Shown piece by piece: positions 1 to 11,900 of a DNA stretch of 64,000 bases; the stretch's first letter is position 1; the number at the start of each line of letters is the position of its first letter. This stretch comes from Parasponia andersonii. Its lineage: Eukaryota; Streptophyta; Magnoliopsida; Rosales; Cannabaceae. Both the position numbers and the translations under genes were made by a program. The stretch lies in assembly GCA_002914805.1 (NCBI GenBank), contig JXTB01000124.1, positions 712,402 through 776,401 of the forward strand, read 5' to 3'. The notes beneath the pieces were generated by a model that searched no databases, had not been told where the DNA came from, and worked only from the letters and a program-made list of their open reading frames with translations.

Positions 1-1436
1 GATCTGGCTGTGGTCCAAAAACAGCAGATTCCCTAGTTGTTCTGATACTGAAATTAGTATGCCAACCTCTTTAAATGTAAGTTTTCCAATCAGTAATGAA
101 ACTCACGCTATACAAATGGTATAACCTGTGTGTATGTATATGTATGAGATCTGTAGTTTCTTGACCTTGAATCTATATAATGCATCTCAAAAACTCAGAA
201 TTATGTGTTATTTCATTTGTTTTGTCTTAAGGTCTTTTTCTTGTTATGCCAGAAATCTTCAATGCAAGTTCTGTGAGTTTAGCTTGAGTTGTGTCTTTTA
301 GATGTTTTTGTGGCTGGATTTTTGAATCTCATAGATCTGAAAATTGAGTCTTTCTTGGTTAGATATTCAAACAAAAAGGAATTGATTCTCTTGCTATGAT
401 TAAAATCAGGTCATGTAAAGAAACATCAAGAACCAAACTTGGTGAAGATGACAGGACAGGCCAATCTTAATTAACAACCAAATCCATTTAGTTTCTTTTC
501 TCTTTAGGGAAGTAGTTGAGAAAGCTTTTGAAAAACTGTTTCAAATAATACTCTCTCAAGTCTCAACCCAAAATTTTCTACATTATGGATCTAGAGGCAG
601 GATAAAATCAGAACCTGTCATTGAAGTCTTTGTTTAATCATTTGAGAGGTAAAGTTCCATTTCCTGTGTTGGATCTATGCATATATGGTATTTCCTTAAA
701 ATCTCAAGAGAAATGAAGAAAAAGGATATACTGGCCTTCTCTCTTTCATCACTTATAAGTTCTGTAATTCATTCTGCTATTTAGTAAGAATGAAAAGCTA
801 AATTAAAAAAGAAAAGAAAACGGAATTGTTGGCTTCTATAATTTTTCAGACATTATTATTGCCAAGTTTAGCATACATACGAGTGATAAAACCGGCAGTC
901 TTGCATTTACCATAACTTTTAGGATTTAACTCAAATTTTTTGGAATGAAAACTTTAGGGCCGCCCTCATTTGTGATTTTGGTGATAGAACTACACAAAAT
1001 GATGCTTCACAATATGATTCACAAAAATCAAAATATAATGTAGGGAAAAGAGGTGACACAACAGCATGTTTACGTGACTCGGAATTCCAGAAACAACAAA
1101 AGAATTCATTTGACTTCTTGAGACAGTACTCAAAAGCGTCAAAAATTTTAGAACTCTAGATGTTTTTTATTCAAGAACATGTGAAACGAAATTCATTTTT
1201 CTTTTTTACATTTTTATTTATATTTTCTAACTTAAATTTTAAGTTACGAGTTTGAGAACTCAGATTCAGTAGTTTACTACCCCACATATACGAGGGAGGA
1301 CCGTACATACTACTACTAAAAGTAGATTTCATACTTCCAATTTCTAAATTTACTGTGGATATCCTAGTGCCACTTAGTTAGTATTACTCTAATTGTACGT
1401 ATCATTCTCGATGTATAACTGGGAAAACACTATTTG
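1..1436. other. AT-rich intergenic sequence
   Basis: I see no gene here. All six frames are broken by frequent stops and there is no recognisable protein motif, RNA gene or long repeat. It leads into the foldback element that follows. Confidence 0.6.
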
Positions 1437-1802
1437 GAAGGACAGCCCGTCCATTATTTGTCCAATGATATTCTTATTCCCGTTGGATTTACCTTTGTGT
1501 ATTCTCATTTTCTAAAGTGATATTCCTAGGATTTGAATTCTCATTTTCTAAAGTGATATTCCTAGGATTTGAACACAGAACGGTTAAACAAGAGGTATCT
1601 TAATAATCACCACACTATTAATGTAATGGCACTGGCTACTAGAATACCTTTTGTGTGCTATCTACTAGGATATTTCTTGATTAAGATGTTATAGGTTTAA
1701 ATCTTAGAGCCGTCATTTTGGAGAATGAGAATACCCAAAGACAAACTCAATAAGAATAATAGTACAATTGGACAAATAACAGGCGGATCCACCGCTTTTT
1801 AA
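1437..1802. mobile_element. Foldback / MITE-like inverted-repeat element
   Basis: The left part (about 1441-1575) and the reverse complement of the right part (about 1685-1800) read alike: a GC-richer tip, then TTATTTGTCCAAT, ATTCTTATT, a TTTGTGTATTCTCATT-like stretch, and a tail near AGGATTTGAA / AAGATTTAAA. The arms are diverged by small indels. The left arm also has an internal direct duplication (separate entry). No coding capacity is visible. This fits a non-autonomous foldback or Mutator-like MITE; I could not identify a target-site duplication, so the superfamily is open. Confidence 0.5.
1501..1574. repeat. Tandem duplication, 36-bp unit, two copies
   Basis: Two adjacent copies of a unit beginning ATTCTCATTTTCTAAAGTGA and ending CCTAGGATTTGA are essentially identical, so the duplication is recent. 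It lies inside the left arm of the foldback element. Confidence 0.8.
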
Positions 1803-2589
1803 AAGTTGTCATTCCAACAGATAGTTCGACATTGCATCTATCTCTTTTCTTTCTATTTTTCAAATGTATTGGCATGTAGTTTTTCTTAGGAAAATAATCA
1901 AAAATCGTGCATTTGTTTTAGCCAAATACCAGTTTTGACCCTATATTTTTTGAAATACAAAAAATATTTTCAATTTGTGAAATAGGATCAAAATTATTCA
2001 AGTTTTTGTATAATTTTTTTAACAAAAAAAATTTAGTATTTGGCATTCAAGGTTTGCTTAGTTGTAGGCAGCAGATGATTTGACTATTTGACCGGGGCAT
2101 TTGGAAATTTTCAGATAAAAAATGACAAAATCAAGGGAAAATTTTCAAATGGATAATTTTATTCCCTTTTGATATATTGAGGGAGTTTATTTTATTCTTA
2201 AAAATATAAGGTCAAAACTAATATTTTGCTATAAAACAAGAGAAGTTTTTTGAATTTTCCCCTCTTTTTCTTTTATGAATGACACTGATCATTTTTTTTT
2301 TCAAATACAAACATATGTCATACGTGTTGCGGAATGTGGATAAATGAGTACTAAAATTGTTTCATTAAAAAAAATACTCAAAACGAAATATCAAGAAAAA
2401 TAAATAAATGAAATAGAATAAATTTAACAACATGTAGGATTTTGCTAGTTTGACGCGCCCAACACATCATACAATTTTCTTGAAGTCAAAATGGAACTCA
2501 CATGAGTTCCACCAAATTAAGGGATGCGATTAGTAAATTATAAATTATAATACTACCAAAAAATTTAAATATGCATCTGACCATATCAT
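1803..2589. other. AT-rich intergenic sequence
   Basis: No gene, RNA or clear repeat seen. The stretch consists of A/T runs and short words with no open frame of note. Confidence 0.5.
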
Positions 2590-2852
2590 CTGTGAAAACC
2601 TTGATTTTATCAAGGTTATTTTAGTCTTTTTATAAATGGTAAAGTGAAAAAAAAATGGTTGAAAATTGAAATAATTTCGTGTAAGGACCAAAGTGGAAGG
2701 AATTATAGACTTTGGGGTCAAATTCAGATTTCTGAGGACTTAAATGAAATAAAAATTTGTAATATGGGCCATAGTACAATTTTAAAAACTCAGTTTGCTC
2801 GGCCCATGTTTCCCAAGTGTCACAAAAATCCTGAAAATTCTCCAAAATCCCT

Positions 2853-2889
<37 letters not shown>

Positions 2890-4900
2890 TTAACCTTCTC
2901 CCCTATGGACCTCCCATCAGCCATTGGCGCTGACCTAAGCACGACTATGGCTGGCATTGCTCCCCAGCTAACCGATGAGCTAGCGCCGCCCATCGCGGGC
3001 CACCATTGCGCCTAAACCGCAGAAATTTCTGGCATTCTGCCATCTTAGACTGCCACCCACTGTCATCAACTCGAAGTTCGGCCTTCCTTGAGTCTAGCCC
3101 AACCACTTACCGCCATCAATTTTTCGACTAAGAAGCTCCAACGAGCTTTTAAAAGTTTTTGTATCATTTTCGTAACAAAAAGTGGTATTTGTATAATAAT
3201 TTTTATAATGTTCAACTATTGCTCATGAAACTTTATGTGATAAAAAATATGGTTTAAGATAGGACATGAGTGGTGGTTTGTGGAGAATGGATAAATGGAT
3301 TGAGAGGAAATCTGATCTGAAAATTGTGGCATTTATCCAAATCTTTCGAGAAAATGGTAATTTTGTAACTTTTATAATTAGTTTCTAATTAAGTCTAAAT
3401 TTAAGTTAGAGGCCTCTAAATGAAATTAAACTTCGAAATTAGACTAAGTAAAATCAAGAGACGAGCTTTGATCTATAGCATCAATATGTTTCAAAGTGGC
3501 ATAAAATCTGAGGCGCGAGACTCGAGATTTCACTTTCTTTTGCATGTCACGAGCCGAGTTTCGGCCCGGAGCCTAAATTAATCGAATTATATGTATACTC
3601 TAGCATTTTTGGACACTAAGAATTCATTGGTAACGTTTATTTCTCAATTTGAGACTATTTTTGGAAAGTCACCTCTCAACGTAAGTTCATAGGATCCCCA
3701 AACGACCTTTGAGGTATTGGGTGGTCAATAAAATAATCTACTGGTGCCAATAGCTTAGTTTAGCTATCAAGGCAAGGTAAGGGTTCAATTACCAAGTTTT
3801 TATGCCTATTTTATTTTAAAGTGTGCATTATGACCTATTTCTTGAAATTGTTGATTTTCATAAATTTAAATAATATGATTGGATATTTGGTGAACTTATA
3901 AACTGTTGAGATATACTGGATTATTCTAGAATTAGTTTGTATAGTTTTTATGTAGGTTTAAATTTTAGTTTTGGGAAAATGCAATCGTTATGTTGTTCGA
4001 TTTTTTGTAAATCCCAGAATAATACCAAATAAGTTTTAAAACATGATCTCTTGATATACTTGATACATAGTTATTACACACTCTATGATATATTGTACTT
4101 ACCAGAGGATCACACATTTGAGTTTCATTTTAGCATCATGCTATTTAGATCGCTAATAAGTTACTGCAGTGTTATATGAGAAACTTAGGCTATTGCACAG
4201 GATTTACTGACACACTTCCAGGTAGTATCAGGATGCTAGATACCTCTGCTAAAGAGATATTACAAGGCCATAATGGGAGGATGAGAGCTCATACTTATAC
4301 TTAGTTGATCTATGATATATACAACATTGTGACTTTGGTTTTAGTTTTGAATACATGATTACTCTTGATCTTGATTATTTGTAAACTTGATTTTAAATGG
4401 ATTTTGGAAAGGTACGAGTCATGCACGTTTAAAAAGATGTATTTATATCAAAAAAGATAATTGAATTCCTACTAACTACGTGAATACTCACCTCTTTATT
4501 TTTTTCTCCTCCTAGGTAATGTGCAGTGTGATTTGGGCAACTCCAAAATGAAATGATTAGGAGAAGAAGTTGTTACTAGTTTAGTAGTTAGTAACTACTT
4601 AGTAACTCTCATTTGGATTTGTAATAATACTTAAGATTTATACTTTGGATTTAGCATGTATTATCAATTATGCCTACTTGATGATAGTGATATACATATA
4701 TATTTTATGAATGTTATCAATAATTTATGTCTAGTAATGATTATAAAATTATTAAAATTTACAATTTGAATTATTTTTACAAATTTTTACAAAATTTATT
4801 ATTTTTAAAACTAGTTATCATTTTTCTGAAAAATCAAAAGTTTAAAAACCTTTTAAAATAATTTATAAATTTTTACTTGTAAAATTCGTGACATCATCTA
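2590..4900 (+). mobile_element. Putative decayed LTR-like / non-autonomous retroelement tract
   Basis: This tract has the look of a long retroelement LTR. It has a transcript-leader-like opening with a (CT)n run at 2854-2887 followed by a GC-richer 130-bp block. A long AT-rich body follows, then a segment with CGTGAATACTCACCTC and a CTCCTCCTAGGT acceptor-like word near 4480-4520. It ends near 4890 with AAATTCGTGACATC. The minus strand at 55960-58620 shows the same order of parts. An open frame at 2644-3015 has no recognisable domain and I do not call it a gene. No target duplication or protein domain was found, so the call rests on layout only. Confidence 0.33.
2854..2887. repeat. (CT)n microsatellite
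   Basis: An uninterrupted CT dinucleotide tract of about 34 bp. Confidence 0.95.
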
Positions 4901-5122
4901 TTGGCATAAGGCACACGTGATGTCATGATAAGATCTAGGCAATGAATGACTTGCATAACAACGTTGCTAGCCATAAATGGAGGGACACGTAACCTAACAC
5001 CTATTAAATATTATATTTTCTTTTAAAAAGTCAAACATTTTTATGTATTTCTATTTTTAAATCTTATAGACAAAATATAAAATTGGCCCATGAAATAAAA
5101 TAAATGTAATTTTAGTCTCTAC

Positions 5123-5641
5123 TGTTGATATATGTGTGAATAGAAGTAAAAAAGGCAGCCGTTATAGCAATAGTGAAAAAGTAGTATTCTCACTACCTTT
5201 CAAGACCTATAAATAAAGACTTCATTCATCATTCTCTTTATTTCAAAATTTGGAAGCATTTCAAGTTTTCTCTTCTAATTAAATCCTTTCTTTTCTTTTT
5301 ATTTCTCCTTTCAAAGAGAGTAGAGTTTTTTTGTGAAATAAGAAGTTTCAAAGAATAGTAGTATAAAGTGTGAGTGAGAGAATACTTGTGAGAAAGTACT
5401 TGAGTGTATTAGGGTCATTGGGAAAAAAAGAGGAAAATTTATGTGATTGTAGAAACTTTTCATATAGTGAAATTCTTTTATGAGAGATAGTGGTTTTTTC
5501 TCCTGATTTGGGAATTTTCCACTTAAATTCTTGTATTGTGAGATTGGTTTCTATTCACTATTATTATTTCTCTATTATTCTGACATTTCTTTGAAGTGAG
5601 ATCCTGGGAACAGTGAATCTGGGTCAGTCAAATTCCCAACA
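5123..5641 (+). repeat. 5' LTR of the copia element
   Basis: 519 bp, beginning TGTTGATATATG and ending CCCAACA. It carries one copy of the GGCAGCCGTTATAGCAATAG unit that is amplified in the 3' LTR, and a CTATAAATAAAG TATA-box-like word near 5209. Confidence 0.92.
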
Positions 5642-5829
5642 AGTGATATCAGAGTGGGGTTCTTTGGTATACTATAGCTTGGTGTTAATCTAAGAAATTC
5701 TGTGTAAGGAGGTTATGTTCAAGTGGGAGCATGTGAACTCTTTAATCATTCTTAGAAATTTTCTTAGCGGTTTTTCAAGTTAGAAGTACGAAGCAAGATA
5801 TCAGAAAACAAGATTTCAATTCCACTTAG

Positions 5830-6610
5830 AGCTGATGTGGAGAAATTTGATGGAAACATCAATTTTGGCTTATGGCAAATACAAGTCAATGATTGATTCA
5901 ATCTAGATTACACAAGGTTTTGAAAGGCAGAGAGGCTTATAAAGGCAGAGATTCTGAGAAATCTAGTATGAGCGATGAAGACTGGGATGATCTGTATGAG
6001 AGAGCTACAAGTGCGATACATATGTATTTGGCCAAAAATGTCCTCGCAAATGTGCATGGAATAATGACGGCCAAAGATCTTTGGAGAAGCTTGAAGAATT
6101 ATATCAGGCAAAAGGTATCTCAAATCAAGTGTACCTGAAGGAGCAGTTTTATACATTGCGTATGAATGAAGGTACGAAACTTTCTGATCATCTAAGTATC
6201 TTGAATAGTATCGTTTCTGAATTAGAGCCTATTTTGAGTGAAGTTTGAAGATGAAGATAAGGAATTGCGATTCATCTGGTCTCTTCTAATTTCCTATGAG
6301 TATATGAAATCTATTTTGGTGCATGGGAAGGAGACGGTAGTTTATTCTGAGGCCACAAGTAAACTTTTGTCTAAAGAAAGAAGGCTGACGGGTGGTGGAA
6401 GTAATGTTTTACCTGAAGGCTCAGTCTTGGCAGTTGACACTAGGAAGGAAAACTCCATGAAAAAGAATGTAATTTGTTGGAGGTATGGACAATCTGGGCA
6501 TCTAAAAAGAAATTGTCAAAAAGGTGGAGCGGGCTCGGCTAAAAGCTCTAAATATGGTGATGTTACTAATATTGTCTCCTATGATGGAGATGATAATCTT
6601 GTCCTTTGAT
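5830..6610 (+). pseudogene. Degenerate copia gag remnant with altered zinc knuckle
   Basis: Pieces of a copia-type gag protein are visible in more than one frame. A FDGNINFGLWQ-like start lies near 5845 and is interrupted by a stop. A helical gag segment with W, Y and KDLW residues runs 5893-6138, and another frame continues with a YLKEQFYTLRM-like stretch. A last segment at 6238-6609 ends in a CCHC knuckle. That knuckle reads CWRYGQSGHLKRNC, so the second cysteine is replaced by tyrosine. Stops and frame changes mean no intact gag is encoded. No pol region follows. Confidence 0.8.
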
Positions 6611-6976
6611 CATGATATGTACATCCTTATAGCATGCCGCTAATCTCTAAATACGCCATGAAAGAGAATGTGTCATAATTAGTAGTAGTAAGTTTGCACA
6701 CAGGCATTGGTTTAGCATTGGTGTAAGGCATGTGTTGAATGATGTCGATGGCTGATGGACTCTTAGAGAAGCCAAACATGGGAGTCAGCACCATAATTAT
6801 CAGCAAGGTTCTTTCGACATGAGCCGAGATGAAATTCTTAAAATTCGTCAATTCTAAGTGGTATGTATACTCATATGGTAGAGCATGATTATCAGTAAGG
6901 ACAATGATAGCAATATAAGCTATGAGATGAGACGTATGTGAAGACGTGATTGAAATCAAGCCTTCAAGTGGGAGAT

Positions 6977-7573
6977 TGTTGATATATGTGTGAATAGTAG
7001 TAAAAAGGACAGCCGTCATAGCAATAGTGAAAAGGGCAGCCGTCATAGTAATAGTGAAAAAGGCAGTCGTCATAGCAATAGTGAAAAAGAGTAGCCGTCA
7101 TAGCAATAATAAAAAGTAGTGTTCTCAGTATCTTTCACCTATAAATAAAGACTTCATTCATCATTCTCTTCATCCCAAAACTTAGAAGTATTTCAAGCTC
7201 TCTCTTCTAATTAAATCATTTCTTTTCTCTTTATTTCTCCTTTCAAAGATAGTAGAGTTTTTTTGTGAAAGAAAAAGTTTCAAAGAGTGGCAGTGTAAGG
7301 TGTGAGTGAGAGAATACTTGTGAGAAAGTGCATGGGTATATTGGGGTCATTGGGAAGAAAAGAGGAAAATCTATGTGATTATAGAAACTTTTCATATAGT
7401 GATATTCTTTTCTGAGAGATAGTGGTTTTTTCTCCTGATTTGAGAATTTTCAACTTAAATTCTTGTATTGTGAGATTGGTTTCTATTCCTTATTATTATT
7501 TCTCTATTATTCTGACATTTCTTTGAAGTGAAATCTTGAGAACAGCGAGTCTGAGTCAGTCAAATTCCTAACA
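6977..7573 (+). repeat. 3' LTR of the copia element, with internal tandem repeats
   Basis: 597 bp, similar to the 5' LTR along its length but about 78 bp longer. The extra length is explained by four roughly 27-bp units (7007-7116) built on AGCCGTCATAGCAATAGTGA where the 5' LTR has one. It ends in CCTAACA directly before the TCTAC target duplication. Confidence 0.92.
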
Positions 7574-8977
7574 TCTACTACACAAAAATCATAATCATAG
7601 CTCCGCCTTTATTGCTAGTAATCAAAATTTAATAAACCCATTGAAAAGCGCAACATAAGTATACACCAATAGAAACAATGTGGACTCGCATGAAAATTTT
7701 ACGATTGATTCCATATTTTATTGAGAGTACAAAATAACACAAGTATCCCCTGATATTAGTCAAATTTAATAGGAGTGTTGTAAGAGTTTTTCTCCAAGCT
7801 TGGGTCGATAAAATTAACTGTGCATTGGTTTGTCAACATGACATACATCCAAAAGTGACAGAGGCGTTGAACATAGCAAAATTCTAAATAATAATAGTAA
7901 TTGTGAAGTGATCTTTAAAATATTGAGGCTATTTAATACGAAAACACTCTGAAATCTGAGTCTATCAATTATTGAACTCATTTTTTTTAAGCAAAACCTC
8001 TTGATATTAGAGAATTTAGATTTTAACATTCTTAATCGTAACAAAAACTTTCTATGATGCGAAATTGAAAGGTATAACCAGTATTTTCAGATATTATACT
8101 TATTTATCTCTCTAATTTGGTATTTGTTTTTCATATATGCTACACATATATACTCATTCCTAAAATATAAATCTATTATAACGATCCTGAACTTTATATA
8201 TTTAAAAATAAATCATTAACCGAATAATATATGCATATTATGTAAAAATAATAGAAAAAAAAGTTAAAATATCAAACCCTAACTTTAATTCTAAAGTAGA
8301 AACTAACACAAGAAATCATAATTGAATTAAAAATACATAACATAACACAAATTATTATTAAAAAAAATAGAAATAACTTTATAAGTCATTAATATAGTAT
8401 GAAAAGAAGTAAAAAAAAAATCTTCTTTGGGTGAGTAACGACAATTGGCATTAGTCAATAATGGGCCAAAAACGACAGTTTAGAGAGTGTGTGACATTAA
8501 TCAAAATACAACCACTAAAAATCTCAAAACCTTCTTCCTCTTCTTTTTCCTGTAAGTTTTTTGTAGTTTCTAAATTAGGAAAAAGAAAAAAAAAATTATA
8601 GAGGAAATCATGTGACACCGGTTATCTATTTGATTTCACATTATATGAAGTTTCTATTATAAATAAATGTGACAAAACTAATATTTCTAATATCAGAGAA
8701 ATTTTTTTTTTTTTTTAAATCAAAGTTAATTTTACGAATTAACGTGGACTTCATGGATTTTTGTATTAAATAGCCAGGTATTTGACAAAAAGGAGAGAAC
8801 TAAAAAATCTGTCTTCTGATTCACAGCCCGCTAAAACCCAAAGCCAATTGGAGCAGAAATAGACACAACTCCAACAAAACCTCTCCTCGGTTTGACCAAC
8901 TTTTCTTCTCGGTTCACTTCATATGCCACATTCCAACCTTCTCACTCACTCACTCACTCTCGAGCTCTCGCCCAACA
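7574..8977. promoter_or_regulatory. Upstream region of RDR2
   Basis: No gene is seen. The stretch is AT-rich until about 8820, then becomes C/T-rich (8860-8975), including CTCACTCACTCACTCACTCTC just before the ATG. This fits a plant 5' leader. The transcription start cannot be fixed from sequence alone. Confidence 0.5.
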
Positions 8978-11900
8978 ATGGCTATGGCAGCCATGGACAA
9001 AGACAAAGAGAGAGCCACAGTCCGAGTCACGAACATTCCCCACACCGCCATAGCCCAAGACCTCTTAACCTTCCTCGAGTCCAAACTCGGTCCCGACTCA
9101 GTTTTCGCTATCGAAATCTCCACTGAGCGCAAGAACTGGAAGTCCCGTGGCTTCGGCCGGGTCCAGTTCGCGAGCCTCGAAGCCAGATCGCAGGTCCACT
9201 CCCTCTCCCTCCGGAACGACCTCGTTTTCCGCTCCCAAAACCTCAGAATCTCCCAAGCCTACGACGACATCTTCGTGCGGCCCATCGACCCCAGGCACCG
9301 CCCCGAGGACGGCGTCTTGCACGTGGGTTTTTTGCTAAAGGACCATCGGATGAGCGTGTTGGAGTCCTGGGAGGGCGTACGGTCGTGGGTCATACCCGAA
9401 AGGGACCGGGTCGAGTTCTGGGTGTGGCTGGGGGAGGAGTGTTACAAGCTTGAGATTAGGTTTGAGGATATTTTGGAGACTGTTGGGTACCGTTTGGGAG
9501 CCGAGAATCTGTTTGCGATTCTTTTGAAGGTATTTTCTTTTCTTTAAAGAAGTTATTTTTTTGAATGTTTTGTTTCAGAGCTGAAAAGGGTTTTTTTTTT
9601 TTTTTTCCCAGCTTAAATATGGACCAAAGGTATATAAGAGAATTTCTGGGCCTGGTATAGCTTCGAGATTTATTGCTGATCGTTATCATATTTGCAAAGA
9701 AGATGCTGAGTTTCTTTGGGTTCGTAGTACTGATTTTTCTGAGTTGAAATCAATTGGACACTCAACCACAATATGTTGGGAAATGAAGGAAGAAGTTTTA
9801 GCTTCTGATACTTTTAAATGTTTCCCATGTTATAGAGAAAGTCTCGTAGAGTTGATTTTAGAGGAAGGTGTAGAGTACTGCTCGGTTTCGGAGACGGTGC
9901 CCCTTATAAAATGTCCATCAAATAGTAGTTTAGGATATGAGACATTATTCCAACTGAATTCTCTTGTACATACTCAAAAGATGAGTTTTGCTGCGGTGGA
10001 TAGTAATCTCATTGAGCTTTTCAGTAGTTTAAGCGACGAAACATCGAATGCGGTTCTTCAGAAGCTGCATAAGCTGAAGTCCACTTGTTATGATCCTATG
10101 TCGTTTGTCAAGATTAATGCACATATCTTAGAGAAAAATCCCAAAAGTTCTCCTTCAGCAAACAAAAGACTGACTGATCATAATGTCATGAGTTGTCACA
10201 GAGCTTTGATCACCCCATTGAAGATCTTCTGCTTGGGTCCTGAGCTCGAAAAGTCCAACTATGTTGTGAAGCACTTTGCGACATATGCTGATGATTTTAT
10301 GAGAGTGACTTTTGTCGAAGAAGATTGGAGTAAGCTGCCTGCAAATGCAGTTTCCACTAGCATCGAGCAAGGTATGTTTGCAAAACCTTATAGGACGGCA
10401 ATATATGATCGTGTATTGTCAATTCTTCGAGATGGAATAGTGATTGGATCTAAAAGATACGAATTTCTTGCTTTCTCGGCTAGTCAACTCCGATCAAATT
10501 CGGTTTGGATGTTTGCTTCTAGTGAAAATGTGAAAGCTGAAGATATAAGAGAGTGGATGGGCTGTTTCAGTAAGATTCGCAGTATTTCGAAATGTGCAGC
10601 GAGGATGGGACAGTTGTTCAGTTCTTCAACCCAAACTCTTACCGTCCCTGTGCAAGACGTAGAGATTATTCCTGATGTCGAGGTAACTCGTGATGGTATT
10701 GACTACTGTTTCTCCGATGGCATTGGGAAAATTTCTTTGCCTTTTGCTCGGCAAGTTGCACAGAAGTGTGGGCTGAGCCATACTCCTTCGGCATTTCAAA
10801 TTCGATATGGTGGATATAAAGGAGTTATTGCAGTTGACCGTAATTCCTTCCGGAAGTTGTCTTTACGCAGCAGTATGCTTAAATTTGAATCAAAAAACAG
10901 AATGCTAAATGTCACCAAATGGAGTGACGCTATGCCCTGTTTTCTGAATCGAGAAATCGTTACCCTCTTGTCTACATTAGGAGTTAAGGATGAAGTATTT
11001 CTGGCATTGCAACAGGAACAACTGCGTCTTCTGGGAAAAATGCGGACAGATAGAGAGGCAGCACTGAATGTCTTAGAGAAATTAAATGGCTCCGATTCCT
11101 CTAATATCCTGATAAAAATGTTACTTCAGGGTTATGAGCCAAATATGGAACCTTACCTTTCTATGATGCTTCAATCATACTACGAGAACCAGTTGTCTGA
11201 TCTAAAAAGTAGGTGCCGAGTTTTTGTCCCAAAGGGTCGGGTGCTTATTGGATGCTTGGATGAAACTGGTATTTTAGATTATGGTCAGATCTTTGTCCGC
11301 ATAAGCATGACAAAAGCGGAGTTAGAAACAGGCGATCAGGATTTCTTTAGGAAGGTGGATGATAAAACATCTATTGTTTTGGGGAAGGTGGTTGTCACCA
11401 AAAATCCTTGCCTTCATCCAGGTGATATCAGGGTGCTTGAGGCTATATACAGCGCAGAATTAGAAGAGAAGGGCCTGGTGGATTGCCTTGTCTTCCCTCA
11501 AAAAGGAGAAAGGTATTAATTTTATTCTTTAGAGTGCTAATATACAATGTTAAAAATGTTGTTACTCTCCAACACAATTAGATAAAATGAACAAAAGATC
11601 TCATGAGTACTGAATTTTCTGAGTTAGGGTATAAGGAGAATATCTGGTCAAGAAACATAAGTTTAAAAGCTTGCTTGTCTCTTCTCAAATAGAAATTGTT
11701 CTAGTGCATCTTCATCTTCGACTTCACTGGCATTTCCATTTCTATCTGTTTAAACCCCCCCCCCCCCTTTTCCCTCTCCTAATAGTCTGTGGTTAGCATT
11801 TGCTTCTTCTTCAAGAGAAAAGTGTGGTTGATTCCTCAGTTGACTTTTTCTTTCGTAATGGTGTCGTGCTTATGTACAGTAAAACTGGAGAAGATGGCTA

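Larger units (their letters stand above)
5123..7573 (+). mobile_element. Non-autonomous Ty1/copia LTR retrotransposon
   Basis: The element has two LTRs that start TGTTGATATATG and end in AACA. The flanking 5 bp are TCTAC on both sides (5118-5122 and 7574-7578), a perfect target-site duplication that fixes the borders. A primer-binding site resembling the initiator-Met tRNA complement (TGATATCAGAGTGGGG, near 5644) follows the 5' LTR. A purine tract (AAGTGGGAGAT, 6966-6976) precedes the 3' LTR. The internal part is only about 1.3 kb. It holds remnants of gag with a damaged zinc knuckle and no protease, integrase, reverse transcriptase or RNase H, so it must have depended on an autonomous partner. 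It sits about 1.4 kb upstream of RDR2. Confidence 0.93.

Noticed and set aside
2644..3015. 123-codon plus-strand frame across a (CT)n tract
   Set aside because: Half of it is a CT-repeat translated as Leu/Ser and the rest has no domain; it lies in an LTR-like tract.
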